Notes: generated by a model from the sequence alone, not told the origin. A DNA stretch of 33,410 bases from an uncultured Gammaproteobacteria bacterium (GCA_913050035.1 CAJXAC010000023.1:1-33410); one strand, 5' to 3'. Shown: positions 9,051-17,849, counted from the first letter of the stretch. A program made the numbers and translations.

Positions 9051-12029
9051 TTACTGGCATGCTTCACAATCTGGATCATCCAGAGAGCAAGCCATGGGTA
9101 CTGGTGCTGCGTCGCCGAGCTCCAGATCTGCACCGCTTACCGGTTCAACTGCCGGTGGTGTAGGTTCTGGCGCAGCTGCTTCGGCGGCGACACTGGGTGT
9201 TGTGGTTTGTGAGGAAACCGCATTTAGCGTGCCGCGGTCCAGTGTGGATTTCTCCGTGCTGGTAGCGCTTAAGGCACGCAAGTAATAGGTTGTTTTCAGG
9301 CCGCGTAACCACGCCATACGATAGGTGATGTCGAGTTTTTTGCCCGATGCACCGGCAATGTACAGGTTTAGTGACTGCGCCTGATCAATCCATTTTTGCC
9401 GTCGGCTGGCTGCGTCTACGAGCCAGCGGGGTTCGACTTCGAATGCGGTCGCATATTTTTGCTTCAGCTCTTGAGGGATTCGCTCAATGGCTTGCATGCT
9501 GCCGTCGTAGTACTTCAAGTCGTTAACCATGACCTTGTCCCATAACCCGAGGCTCTTTAAATCACGCACCATGTAGGGGTTCACCACGGTGAATTCACCC
9601 GACAGGTTCGATTTGACGTAGAGATTCTGGTACGTCGGTTCAATGGACTGGGATACTCCTGTGATATTGGCAATGGTCGCTGTTGGTGCGATCGCCATGA
9701 CGTTGGAATTACGCATACCGTTGATCTGCACTTTGCTGCGCAACGCACTCCAATCTAATTTGCTGGATAAATCGACCTCTAGGAAGCCTTCGCCACGTTC
9801 TGCTTGCAGCAATTTCAGCGAGTCGATGGGCAAAATGCCGCGACTCCACAACGAACCTGCAAAGCTCGCATAAGCTCCACGCTCTTTGGCGAGGTTGCTT
9901 GAGGCGTCAATGGCGTAATAACTGATCGCCTCCATAGAAGTATCCGCAAATTCTACTGCGGCGTCAGAACCATAAGCTAAACCTAGCTTGTACAAGGCAT
10001 CTTGGAAGCCCATGAGGCCCAAGCCCACAGGTCGGTGGCGCATGTTTGATGTACGCGCCTGATCAACCGAGTAATAGTTAATGTCGATGACATTATCGAG
10101 CATGCGTACGGCAGTACGCGTGGTCTGTTCTAATTTGTTGAGATTCAGCTCGCCGTTCTCGATGTGCTGTACTAGGTTGATTGAACCCAGATTACATACA
10201 GCAATTTCGTCAGCGGACGTATTCAGAGTGATCTCAGTACACAGGTTTGACGAGTGCACTACACCGGTATGTTGTTGTGGCGAACGCACGTTGCAGGTGT
10301 CTTTAAAGGTAATCCACGGATGCCCTGTCTCAAACAGCATAGACAACATCTTGCGCCATAGGTCGGCCGCTTTGATGCGCTTAAATAGCTTCAGTTGACC
10401 GTTACGTGTTTGCTCTTCGTACGCCAAGTAGCGTTGCTCAAAGGCTTTGCCATAAAGGTCATGCAAATCTGGTGCGTCAGCGGGCGACAGTAATGTCCAT
10501 TCCCCATCTTCAGTAACCCGTTTCATGAATAGATCCGGGATCCAGTTTGCAGTGTTCATGTCGTGGGTGCGGCGACGGTCATCGCCGGTATTTTTACGCA
10601 GCTCTAGGAATTCTTCGATATCCAAGTGCCAAGACTCTAGATAGGCGCAAACTGCGCCCTTGCGCTTACCACCCTGATTGACCGCAACGGCGGTATCGTT
10701 GACAACCTTAAGGAAGGGCACGACACCCTGAGACTTACCATTGGTGCCCTTAATGTAAGTACCCAGTGCGCGCACTGGCGTCCAGTCATTACCCAAGCCA
10801 CCGGCCCACTTGGACAACATGGCGTTGTCTTGGATTGCACCATAAATGCCATGTAGGTCGTCTGGTACTGTAGTTAAGAAGCATGAAGACAATTGCGGCC
10901 GCAACGTACCGGCGTTGAATAACGTTGGTGTTGAGCTCATATAGTCGAATGAACTGAGTAGATTGTAGAACTCTATAGCGCGCGCGCAGGGGTCGTCTTC
11001 TTCTGCTGCCAGCCCCATAGCTACTCGCATAAAGAACACCTGCGGCAGTTCAATGCGGACATCGTTGGAGTGGATGAAGTAACGGTCGTATAACGTTTGC
11101 AGACCCAAATAGGTAAATAGATGGTCTCGCTCGGGCAGCAGCGCTGCGCCCAGACGATCTAAATCGAAGTCGGCAAGGTGTGGCGCCAATAACTCCAGCT
11201 CAATACCCCGGGCAATAAATTGCTTCAATGCTTGGGGGTAAACTGTTGTCATTTGCCCTTGGGTAGCGCTTTGTTGAGCGCCACTGCCGTCCACGTTGAG
11301 GAACGTCAGTGCTTCAGTGCGCAGTTCGTCTAATAACAGTCTGGCACTTACGTAGGTATAGTTTGGCTCTTCTTCAACTAAGGTTCGTGCCGTAATCAAC
11401 ACGGAGGTAGCAACATCTGCAGCGGAGATACCGTCGTACATGTTGTTCAAAGAATCACCAATGATGCGCTCTGCATCAACGTCGCTTAAACCTTCACATG
11501 CTTCAGTAACAATAGTGCGGATCCGGGCCACATCTAAAGGTGCTGTACTGCCATCGTTGAGGACCACGGATATGCCAGCAAATTTTTCATCTGTGGGCAT
11601 CGCTTGTGCCACAGGTCCACGCTCTTGGGCTCGTTGTTCTCTATATAAGACGTAAGAACGCGCTACTTTGTGTTCGCCCGAGCGCATTAACGCCAGTTCT
11701 ACTTGATCCTGAATCTCTTCTATATGCAGGGTGCCACCAGACGGCAAGCGTCGCTTGAACGTGTTGGTCATTTGATCGGCAAGGTTCACAACCAGTTCGC
11801 GTATACGCGGCGACGCAGCGGCAGTGCCGCCTTCTACCGCTAAGAACGCCTTGGTCATGGCGACCGCGATTTTATCTTGGGTATAAGGAACCACCGTGCC
11901 ATTGCGTTTGATGATTTTAAGTTGCCCTGGCGCGGTCGCTGTCAGTGATGGCGACAGCGGTGGGGCTTCTGCTTGTTGATTCTGAGCGGTGGGTTGGGGT
12001 GTTAGGCCGGTCTGCGTTTCCATTTGCAT
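9051..12029 (-). CDS. nrdA: class Ia ribonucleotide reductase, alpha (catalytic) subunit
   Basis: The 992-residue catalytic subunit reducing ribonucleoside diphosphates. An N-terminal ATP-cone (about 36-130, IIKRNGTVVPYTQDKI) is followed by a second, degenerate cone-like segment (about 152-240), an arrangement known from Pseudomonas-type NrdA. Active-site residues are Cys383 (LSSCFL), Asn595-Cys597-Glu599 (NLCTEI) and Cys612 (AVCNLGS). The paired Tyr of the radical path lie near PTYQNLY. The C-terminus carries an Ala/Pro-rich linker and then CSLDDPDCEACQ, whose CxxC is the thioredoxin/glutaredoxin-reduced pair. Two starts in frame, ATG 12029 and ATG 12023, are equally possible; the only Shine-Dalgarno-like sequence is GAGAG about 13-20 bp upstream. 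Expression is probably controlled from the elements at 12215-12320. Confidence 0.97.
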   Translation of the reverse strand: MQMETQTGLTPQPTAQNQQAEAPPLSPSLTATAPGQLKIIKRNGTVVPYTQDKIAVAMTKAFLAVEGGTAAASPRIRELVVNLADQMTNTFKRRLPSGGTLHIEEIQDQVELALMRSGEHKVARSYVLYREQRAQERGPVAQAMPTDEKFAGISVVLNDGSTAPLDVARIRTIVTEACEGLSDVDAERIIGDSLNNMYDGISAADVATSVLITARTLVEEEPNYTYVSARLLLDELRTEALTFLNVDGSGAQQSATQGQMTTVYPQALKQFIARGIELELLAPHLADFDLDRLGAALLPERDHLFTYLGLQTLYDRYFIHSNDVRIELPQVFFMRVAMGLAAEEDDPCARAIEFYNLLSSFDYMSSTPTLFNAGTLRPQLSSCFLTTVPDDLHGIYGAIQDNAMLSKWAGGLGNDWTPVRALGTYIKGTNGKSQGVVPFLKVVNDTAVAVNQGGKRKGAVCAYLESWHLDIEEFLELRKNTGDDRRRTHDMNTANWIPDLFMKRVTEDGEWTLLSPADAPDLHDLYGKAFEQRYLAYEEQTRNGQLKLFKRIKAADLWRKMLSMLFETGHPWITFKDTCNVRSPQQHTGVVHSSNLCTEITLNTSADEIAVCNLGSINLVQHIENGELNLNKLEQTTRTAVRMLDNVIDINYYSVDQARTSNMRHRPVGLGLMGFQDALYKLGLAYGSDAAVEFADTSMEAISYYAIDASSNLAKERGAYASFAGSLWSRGILPIDSLKLLQAERGEGFLEVDLSSKLDWSALRSKVQINGMRNSNVMAIAPTATIANITGVSQSIEPTYQNLYVKSNLSGEFTVVNPYMVRDLKSLGLWDKVMVNDLKYYDGSMQAIERIPQELKQKYATAFEVEPRWLVDAASRRQKWIDQAQSLNLYIAGASGKKLDITYRMAWLRGLKTTYYLRALSATSTEKSTLDRGTLNAVSSQTTTPSVAAEAAAPEPTPPAVEPVSGADLELGDAAPVPMACSLDDPDCEACQ

Positions 12030-12111
12030 CGGTATAAATTCTCTCTCTTAAGTGCTTGCGGTATTTGACCGTTCACACACTCCCTAGTTTTAGTTGTTTA
12101 ATTTCGGTTAT

Positions 12112-12172
12112 GTTCGCTTGTTCGCTTGTTCGCTTGTTCGCTTGTTCGCTTGTTCGCTTGTTCGCTTGTTCG
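12112..12172. repeat. octanucleotide tandem repeat, (GTTCGCTT)x7 plus five bases
   Basis: Seven perfect head-to-tail copies of GTTCGCTT (AAGCGAAC on the minus strand) from 12112 to 12167, followed by GTTCG. The array lies in the presumed nrdA leader, 83 bp upstream of the nrdA start and downstream of the candidate promoter and operator elements. There is no sequence variation between copies, which points to recent slippage or gene conversion. Confidence 0.97.
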
Positions 12173-12214
12173 TGGCAGGTACGTGCTTTCGGCGCCACTG
12201 CAGAGCTACATTAA

Positions 12215-12320
12215 TTTGACTCAGTCAAAGTTTTAAACCCCTACATATAGGGTTTCTGAAAGTCAGACCCACAAGATAATGGGTTAACAAATCCTTTGCA
12301 AGAAAAAGTCTGTGGATAAC
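12215..12320 (-). promoter_or_regulatory. nrdAB control region: candidate NrdR boxes, DnaA box and palindrome
   Basis: Four elements stand out. A perfect DnaA box (TTATCCACA on the minus strand) is at 12311-12319. A palindrome CCCTACATATAGGG at 12239-12252 and a weaker one, CCCACAAGATAATGGG, at 12268-12283 have centres 30 bp apart, resembling the paired NrdR repressor boxes in front of ribonucleotide reductase genes. TTTGACTCAGTCAAA (12215-12229) is a perfect 15-bp palindrome. Candidate promoters overlapping them on the minus strand are TTGTGG (12269-12274) with CTATAT (12245-12250), 18-bp spacer, or TTGCAA (12296-12301) with TATCTT, 17-bp spacer. In E. coli nrdAB is controlled by both NrdR and DnaA; assignment here is by pattern only. 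Confidence 0.55.
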
Positions 12321-12502
12321 CTGTTTACAGCTTTGGGTAAGTTTGTGACTAAGGTATGAGCAAGTAGAAAAACTGCCAGAACGCTGTTTTTTGTCCCTTT
12401 TCTCGCGGTTTTTTGCGTTCTGAAACAGCTTTAGACCCGTTGCAGACAATCCTTTAGCATTAACGATACGACTCACCGGTGTTGACTAAAGGGGACAATT
12501 TT

Positions 12503-14002
12503 TTGAATTACATCATGGCTCTTGATCAGGGTACCTCTAGCAGTCGCGCAATTATTTATAACGCTACTGGTGAGGTCGTGACAGTCGCCCAAACGGACAT
12601 TGACCTGTTTTTCCCGGCCGATGGCTGGGTAGAACAAGACCCTGAGCAGCTTTGGCAGTCCATACTCACCGTAGGTCGGCAAGCTATTGCGCAGTCAGGG
12701 CTGGCCGCCGATGCAATCAAAGCGATTGGCATTACCAATCAACGTGAAACAACTCTGCTATGGGAGCGTGCGACCGGTAACTGTGTCCATAATGCCTTGG
12801 TATGGCAGGATCGGCGGACTGCAGCCCTGTGCCAACAGATGGCTACGGACACTCTCGCCGACGGTAAACCGTTAGCCGAGTCGATTAGCGATATTACCGG
12901 CCTCATTATCGACCCCTATTTTTCCAGTACGAAACTGGGCTGGTTGCTCGATAACGTTGCCGGTGCTCGTGAAGCGGCCCGTGGTGGGCGACTGTGTTTT
13001 GGCACGGTAGATAGTTTCTTGCTTTGGAAATTCAGCAAAGGTCAGCGTCATTTAACCGACGCGACTAATGCGAGTCGAACTCAGTTGTTTGATATCAATG
13101 CTCAGGTTTGGAGCGAAGAACTGCTGGCTTACTTTGATATCCCTCAGGCGATCCTGCCCGAGGTTATGGACAGTGCCGGGCATTTTGCGGTGGCCGATCC
13201 GGAATGGTTCGGAGCGCCAATCCCGATAACAGGTGTAGCGGGCGATCAGCAAGCCGCGTTAATCGGCCAAGCCTGCTTTAGCGCGGGAATGTCCAAGAGC
13301 ACCTACGGTACAGGTTGTTTTGCCATGACTAATACCGGTGCAGAGCGGCCTCACTCGAAGCGGCGCCTACTGACGACCGTTGCTTATCGCATTGCTGGGC
13401 AAACCTGTTACGCGCTGGAGGGCAGTATTTTTGTCGCTGGTGTAGCGATTAAGTGGCTGCGCGACCAACTCAGTTTGATTGACAATGTGGCTGAAACCCA
13501 GGCTGCTTTTGAGCGCTGTCAGGGCGACAGCAATGGCGTTGTTGTGGTGCCAGCGTTTACTGGCTTGGGTGCCCCGCATTGGCAACCAGATGTGCGTGGA
13601 TTGATTACCGGCTTAACCCTCGACAGCAGCCGTGATCATGTCATCACGGCCACATTACAAAGTGTGGTGTTGCAAACAGCCGAATTACTGCGGGCCATGG
13701 CTGGTGACGGTGCTGTGGTCAAAACGCTGCGAGTAGATGGCGGCATGGTGGTCAATGACGCTCTGTGTCAATTTCTGGCCGATATTTTAGATGTTCAGGT
13801 ACAACGCCCGCAGGATGTTGAGACCACGGCGAAGGGTGCGGCGGTATTGGCGGCCTTAGGCAGCGGCCAACTCGCAGATCTCCAAGACGCTGCCAGTGCT
13901 TGGCAACTGGATCAAACCTTTACCGCCATGATGCCCCAGGAGCGACGGCAGCAGTTGTTGGACAACTATGCCCGAGCGGTGACGCAAGCCTTATCAGGCT
14001 AG
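12503..14002 (+). CDS. glpK: glycerol kinase
   Basis: A FGGY-family kinase of 499 residues that phosphorylates glycerol to glycerol 3-phosphate with ATP in the cytoplasm. The N-terminus MNYIMALDQGTSSSRAI matches the ATP-binding phosphate loop of GlpK. NQRETTLLWERATG, the GVAGDQQAALIGQ segment and STYGTGCF are family signatures, as is the C-terminal RVDGGMVVND. The TTG at 12503 is preferred: AAAGGGGA lies 8 bp upstream and the resulting length equals the family norm. GTG 12479 precedes that site and ATG 12515 is too far from it. It stands alone without glpF or glpD in the window. It converges with argF, with overlapping stop codons. Confidence 0.95.
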   Translation: MNYIMALDQGTSSSRAIIYNATGEVVTVAQTDIDLFFPADGWVEQDPEQLWQSILTVGRQAIAQSGLAADAIKAIGITNQRETTLLWERATGNCVHNALVWQDRRTAALCQQMATDTLADGKPLAESISDITGLIIDPYFSSTKLGWLLDNVAGAREAARGGRLCFGTVDSFLLWKFSKGQRHLTDATNASRTQLFDINAQVWSEELLAYFDIPQAILPEVMDSAGHFAVADPEWFGAPIPITGVAGDQQAALIGQACFSAGMSKSTYGTGCFAMTNTGAERPHSKRRLLTTVAYRIAGQTCYALEGSIFVAGVAIKWLRDQLSLIDNVAETQAAFERCQGDSNGVVVVPAFTGLGAPHWQPDVRGLITGLTLDSSRDHVITATLQSVVLQTAELLRAMAGDGAVVKTLRVDGGMVVNDALCQFLADILDVQVQRPQDVETTAKGAAVLAALGSGQLADLQDAASAWQLDQTFTAMMPQERRQQLLDNYARAVTQALSG

Positions 14003-14928
14003 GATAGTGTTGGGGTGGCGCCGTTGTGACCCAGCAGGAGAAACTCGACCAAGGCTTTTTGGCTGTGCAGGCGGTTGCCGGCTTCTTGCCATACAACCGA
14101 GCGTGGATCATCGAGCAAGGTGGAACTGATTTCCTCACCCCGGTGCGCGGGCAGGCAGTGCATAAATAGGACATCGGACTTGGCCTGATCCAGCAGCGCC
14201 TCGTTCACCTGATAAGGTTCGAATATTTCTCTGCGCTGGGCTTCCTGACCTTCGTGCCCCATCGAAGACCATACATCGGTAACCACCAGATCGGCATCAG
14301 CCACCGCTTCGCTAGCGGTCTCCACTCGCTGTGCATTGTGGCCGTTGGCGAGAATGTCGGCGTTAGGCTGATGCGCGTCCGGGCAGGCTATACGCAGTTC
14401 AAAGTCCCATTGGGTGGATGCGTTAATGTAGGAGTGGCACATATTATAACCGTCGCCAAGGAATGCGACGCGCTTACCCTTTATCGAGCCGCGTAGTTCT
14501 TCGAAGGTCTGTACATCGGCTAGCAGTTGGCATGGATGCAGGAGTGAACTCATGGCGTTAATGACAGGGATGCTGGCGTAGTCGGCCAGAGTTTGCATAT
14601 CGCTTTGCTCGAGGGTTCGGATCATGACGATGTCGACCATTTCCGACAGCACCCGAGCAAGGTCTTCTATCGGCTCGCCGCGGCCCATCTGGCTGTCCTT
14701 GGTGCTCAAGAAAACAGCATGCGCGCCCAGTTGTGCCAAGCCTGCTTCGAACGCTAAGCGCGTACGTGTGCTACTCAGTTGCATAATAACGGCGGCTGTG
14801 CGGCCGACTAGCGGTTGATAAACGTCACCGCGCGCGTGCATTTCGCGGAACGTCTTAGCGCGCTCAATGAGGCTGCCCAGTTCGGCTTTGGAAAAGTCCA
14901 ATAACGATAAAAAATCCCGCTTTGACAT
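13999..14928 (-). CDS. argF: ornithine carbamoyltransferase
   Basis: The anabolic enzyme joining carbamoyl phosphate and ornithine to give citrulline in arginine synthesis. About 309 residues. The carbamoyl-phosphate site SSTRTR is at 52-57, HPCQ at 131-134, and the ornithine/catalytic HCLPAHRGEE lies near 260. ATG 14928 is preferred; a GTG two codons earlier (14934) is possible and the ribosome binding site is weak for either. It is the second gene of an argD-argF pair (32-bp gap), which fits one arginine operon. Its TAG stop overlaps the glpK stop in a shared CTAG. Confidence 0.96.
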   Translation of the reverse strand: MSKRDFLSLLDFSKAELGSLIERAKTFREMHARGDVYQPLVGRTAAVIMQLSSTRTRLAFEAGLAQLGAHAVFLSTKDSQMGRGEPIEDLARVLSEMVDIVMIRTLEQSDMQTLADYASIPVINAMSSLLHPCQLLADVQTFEELRGSIKGKRVAFLGDGYNMCHSYINASTQWDFELRIACPDAHQPNADILANGHNAQRVETASEAVADADLVVTDVWSSMGHEGQEAQRREIFEPYQVNEALLDQAKSDVLFMHCLPAHRGEEISSTLLDDPRSVVWQEAGNRLHSQKALVEFLLLGHNGATPTLS

Positions 14929-14960
14929 AGTCACAGGTGCTCGAGTTAGGAATGGGGAAT

Positions 14961-16127
14961 TCAGCGGTTTAGCAGCGTGGCGAGTTTACTCACCAATTCG
15001 TCGGCTTCTTCATTGCTTAAGTTAAGAGGTGGCAGCAGGCGCACAATATTGCCTTGGGTGACATTGATCAGAAGTCCATCGTTTAGTGCGTCGCTGACCA
15101 GCGAGGGCACTTCATCATTAAGCTCGACGGCAATCATCATGCCTAGGCCGCGAACCTCTGTTACCGAATTATTGCCAGCTAAGGCCGTTCTAAGACCATC
15201 AACAACGCGCTGACCTTGGATTTTGGCCTGGCTGCAGATGTTTTCTTCTTCGATGACGTCCAGCACTGCATGAGCAGCCGCGCAAGCCAGTGGATTGCCA
15301 CCAAAGGTAGAGCCGTGATTGCCGGGCACAAAAAGTTTTGCCGCCTCACCCCGGGCCAGACATACGCCAATCGGTACGCCATTACCCAGGCCTTTGGCAG
15401 TGGTCACAATATCCGGTAGGCAGTCACTGTGTTGATAAGCAAAGTATTCACCGGTTCTAGCATTGCCCGTTTGTACTTCGTCCAGCATCAACAGCCAGCC
15501 TTGTTGATCGCAAATTTTACGTAGCGCCGGCAGGTAACCACTATCGGGAATATATATGCCGCCTTCGCCGAGAATGGGCTCGACTAAAACCGCCACCACG
15601 CCAGCATTATTGTCAGCAATAGCTTGTATCGCATCGATGTCGTTGAACGGGGCACGAACAAAGCCACCTAGCAGGGGCTCAAAGCCCGCATGCACTTTGC
15701 GGTTGCCAGTGGCCGTTAGCGTAGCCATGGTGCGCCCATGGAAGCTGCCCTCTACCACCACTACCGACGGCGTGTGGTTGCCTGCTCGATTACCTTTTAA
15801 GCGTGCCAGCTTGATCGCGGCTTCGTTAGCTTCCGCACCAGAATTACAAAAGAAAGCGTTATCCATACCGGACAGTGCGCACAGGCGTTGTGCCAGTCGA
15901 GTCTGGTGTGGAATATCGTACAGATTAGACGTATGCAGTAAGGTCTGCCCTTGCTCACTCAGTGCCTGGGCTACTTTTGGATGGGCGTGGCCAAGACCGC
16001 ATACGGCGATGCCGGTTAGGGCGTCCAGATATTGATTGCCCTTATCATCTTGCAGGTAAGCGCCGTTGCCTTTGACGAAGGAAACAGGAAGACGCCCATA
16101 GGTGTTCATTACGTTGCTCATGGCCAT
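14961..16127 (-). CDS. argD: acetylornithine aminotransferase
   Basis: A class III PLP-dependent aminotransferase of about 388 residues, converting N-acetylglutamate semialdehyde to N-acetylornithine. It may also serve as succinyldiaminopimelate aminotransferase in lysine synthesis, as ArgD often does. Visible are YLDALTGIAVCGLGH near the N-terminus, NSGAEANEAAIKLAR, the PLP aspartate in LMLDEVQTG, the PLP lysine in TTAKGLGNG, and HGSTFGGNPLACAAA. Starts at 16127, 16121 and 16109 are all ATG without a good ribosome binding site; 16127 is given but uncertain. The next gene downstream is argF. Confidence 0.94.
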   Translation of the reverse strand: MAMSNVMNTYGRLPVSFVKGNGAYLQDDKGNQYLDALTGIAVCGLGHAHPKVAQALSEQGQTLLHTSNLYDIPHQTRLAQRLCALSGMDNAFFCNSGAEANEAAIKLARLKGNRAGNHTPSVVVVEGSFHGRTMATLTATGNRKVHAGFEPLLGGFVRAPFNDIDAIQAIADNNAGVVAVLVEPILGEGGIYIPDSGYLPALRKICDQQGWLLMLDEVQTGNARTGEYFAYQHSDCLPDIVTTAKGLGNGVPIGVCLARGEAAKLFVPGNHGSTFGGNPLACAAAHAVLDVIEEENICSQAKIQGQRVVDGLRTALAGNNSVTEVRGLGMMIAVELNDEVPSLVSDALNDGLLINVTQGNIVRLLPPLNLSNEEADELVSKLATLLNR

Positions 16128-16165
16128 ATGCAAGATGTGCGATTTGCGCGGGTCTTAAAATGACA

Positions 16166-16187
16166 ACAGGCCGCATAAGCCGCCTGT
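16166..16187 (-). other. hairpin in the patB-argD gap
   Basis: An inverted repeat ACAGGC (16166-16171) against GCCTGT (16182-16187), with one mismatch and an inner GC/GC pair around an ATAA loop. It sits 39 bp upstream of the argD start and 58 bp after the patB stop. On the minus strand it is followed by TGTCATTTTA, a poor U-tract. It could be a weak terminator for patB or part of the argD leader. Confidence 0.4.
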
Positions 16188-16244
16188 CCAAGGGCGAAAC
16201 ACTACTAAAGCATGCGCTAATCTTCAAGTGACGATAAGCGCTGC

Positions 16245-17363
16245 TTAATTGCTCAAAGCCCTGGCTAAACGCTCTAGCCCCTGATTCAGCATGGCGTCAG
16301 GACAGGCAAAGTTAAAGCGTATGTAGTCTGGATGTCCAAATTGGGCGCCATCGGAAATGCCTAAACCGTGGGATTCGAAATGGGCTTCAACATCGTTTAA
16401 TCCCAGATCAGCGATGTTGATCCATGCCAGATAAGTTGCTTCGACCTTGGTCATCCGAGTCCCCGCTACCGTGGCTAAGTTCTCAGCATTAGCACGCAGT
16501 TGTCCCAATAATTGATTCAACCAATCGCTTCGATCATTGAAGGCGGCCTCTGAAGCGACCAAATTCAATGGGCCGATGCCCGGTACCAAGCCCGCTTCTT
16601 GGGCTTGAAACTGTGCTCGCAGGTCGGCGTCGGGTATTACTGCAGCCGCGCAACCCAAACCTGGGATATTGTAGGTTTTCGTCGCGGCAAACAGACTGAT
16701 GGTGCGGTGAGCGATATCCGGTAGCCATTGGGCGACCGGGAGATGCTGAGAATCCTCAGCTAAAACTATATTGCAGTGGATTTCGTCGCTGACCAGGATC
16801 AGGTCATTGCGCTCGATAAAATCAGCCAAGGCCTGCAGTTCGGCAAGGCTATAGGCGCGACCGGTGGGGTTCTGTGGGTTCGCAATCGACACCATTTTGA
16901 CCCCGTCAACCAGCGTTTGCATATGTTCAAGATCCATTTGCCAACGCCCTTGGTCTAGTGCTAGTGGTACCCTCACATCTTGGCGCTGTACGTTGTCGGC
17001 GATCTCTAGAAATGGGTAGTAGACAGGCGTGGGAATCATCACTTTTTCTTCGAGCCCGAGACAACGGGCGGCCATATTCATTCCCGGCACAACCCCAGGA
17101 AGCCATACCACCCACTCTTCCGGGATCGACCACTGGTAATGGTGCTGTAGCCATCCCTGAAAGGCCTCCGTTAGGGTGGCCGGCGGTTTGGTATAGCCGA
17201 TGATTGGATGGTCTAATCGAGCATACAAAGCATCGCGGATAAAAGCGGGCGCGGCAAAATCCATATCGGCTATCCAGAAAGGCAGAATGTCACGTCCAGC
17301 GTATTTGTCCCACTTGGTGCTGTGGCTGTTGCGACGATCAATCAGTTGGTCAAAGTCGTTCAT
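16245..17363 (-). CDS. PatB/MalY-type PLP-dependent C-S lyase (cystathionine beta-lyase-like aminotransferase)
   Basis: A 372-residue fold-type I PLP enzyme of the PatB/MalY branch, whose members cleave cystathionine or cysteine conjugates to pyruvate, ammonia and a thiol. The opening FDQLIDRRNSHSTKWDKY and LPFWIADMDFAAP is diagnostic of this branch. NPQNPTGR (162-169) and SDEIHCN (192-198, Asp193 to the PLP pyridine nitrogen) are present, and the PLP lysine is Lys229 in AATKTYNIPG. Start ATG 17363 gives the expected N-terminus, though the ribosome binding site is weak. It is divergent from grxD across 136 bp. Role in methionine synthesis or sulphur salvage is inferred from family only. Confidence 0.9.
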   Translation of the reverse strand: MNDFDQLIDRRNSHSTKWDKYAGRDILPFWIADMDFAAPAFIRDALYARLDHPIIGYTKPPATLTEAFQGWLQHHYQWSIPEEWVVWLPGVVPGMNMAARCLGLEEKVMIPTPVYYPFLEIADNVQRQDVRVPLALDQGRWQMDLEHMQTLVDGVKMVSIANPQNPTGRAYSLAELQALADFIERNDLILVSDEIHCNIVLAEDSQHLPVAQWLPDIAHRTISLFAATKTYNIPGLGCAAAVIPDADLRAQFQAQEAGLVPGIGPLNLVASEAAFNDRSDWLNQLLGQLRANAENLATVAGTRMTKVEATYLAWINIADLGLNDVEAHFESHGLGISDGAQFGHPDYIRFNFACPDAMLNQGLERLARALSN

Positions 17364-17499
17364 GGTCTATTGGCGTCAACGTGGTGATGGCAGATAATAG
17401 TCCGCTAGCGCTTGTCATGACTATGACCGACTGCAACGACAGGGTAGAATTTTACCGGTCCAAGGCAGTGATCACGCCAGAACAGTAAAGGAACTACTC

Positions 17500-17838
17500 A
17501 TGTCTGAAGAAGTCATCGATACCATCAAACAGCAGATTTCCGAAAACCCGATTATTTTGTATATGAAGGGTTCACCCCAGGCACCACAGTGCGGGTTCTC
17601 AGCGCAAACTGTGCAATGCATGGTAGCTTGCGGGCAACGTTTTGCTTATGTCGATATCCTTAGCAATCCTGATATACGCGCGGCGATGCCCGGCTATGCT
17701 GAATGGCCAACGTTTCCGCAGCTATGGGTTGAAGGCGAACTTGTCGGCGGATGTGACATCGTCACAGAGATGTTCGAGTCCGGTGAGCTTGAAACATTGC
17801 TTACGGATACGACAGCGAAGCACGAAGCGCCGGAGTAG
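17500..17838 (+). CDS. grxD: monothiol glutaredoxin, Grx4 type
   Basis: A 112-residue monothiol glutaredoxin that binds a glutathione-ligated [2Fe-2S] cluster and serves in iron-sulphur delivery with BolA-type partners. The active-site CGFS is at 31-34, preceded by MKGSPQAPQ. The glutathione-binding WPTFPQLWVEGELVGGCDI segment is complete. Start ATG 17500 has AAAGGA 7-8 bp upstream. It converges with rnt. Confidence 0.96.
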   Translation: MSEEVIDTIKQQISENPIILYMKGSPQAPQCGFSAQTVQCMVACGQRFAYVDILSNPDIRAAMPGYAEWPTFPQLWVEGELVGGCDIVTEMFESGELETLLTDTTAKHEAPE

Positions 17839-17849
17839 GCCTCTGCAGG

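Noticed and set aside
8647-9285. A 212-codon plus-strand open frame across the nrdB/nrdA junction
   Set aside because: It is antisense to the conserved NrdB N-terminus and NrdA C-terminus, has no ribosome binding site or recognisable domain, and is explained by the low-complexity codon pattern of the real genes.
12112-12172. CRISPR array
   Set aside because: The units are 8 bp and directly abutting, with no spacers and no cas genes nearby.
12070-12200. A leader peptide running through the octamer array on the minus strand (GTG near 12198, repeating Glu-Gln-Ala-Asn-Lys-Arg-Thr-Ser)
   Set aside because: An 8-bp repeat without stops is open by chance; there is no ribosome binding site before the GTG and no sign of coding selection.
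12215-12320. Replication origin, because of the perfect DnaA box and flanking palindromes
   Set aside because: Only one consensus DnaA box was found, there is no box cluster or AT-rich unwinding element, and dnaA/dnaN/gidA neighbours are absent; a regulatory box for nrdA is the simpler reading.
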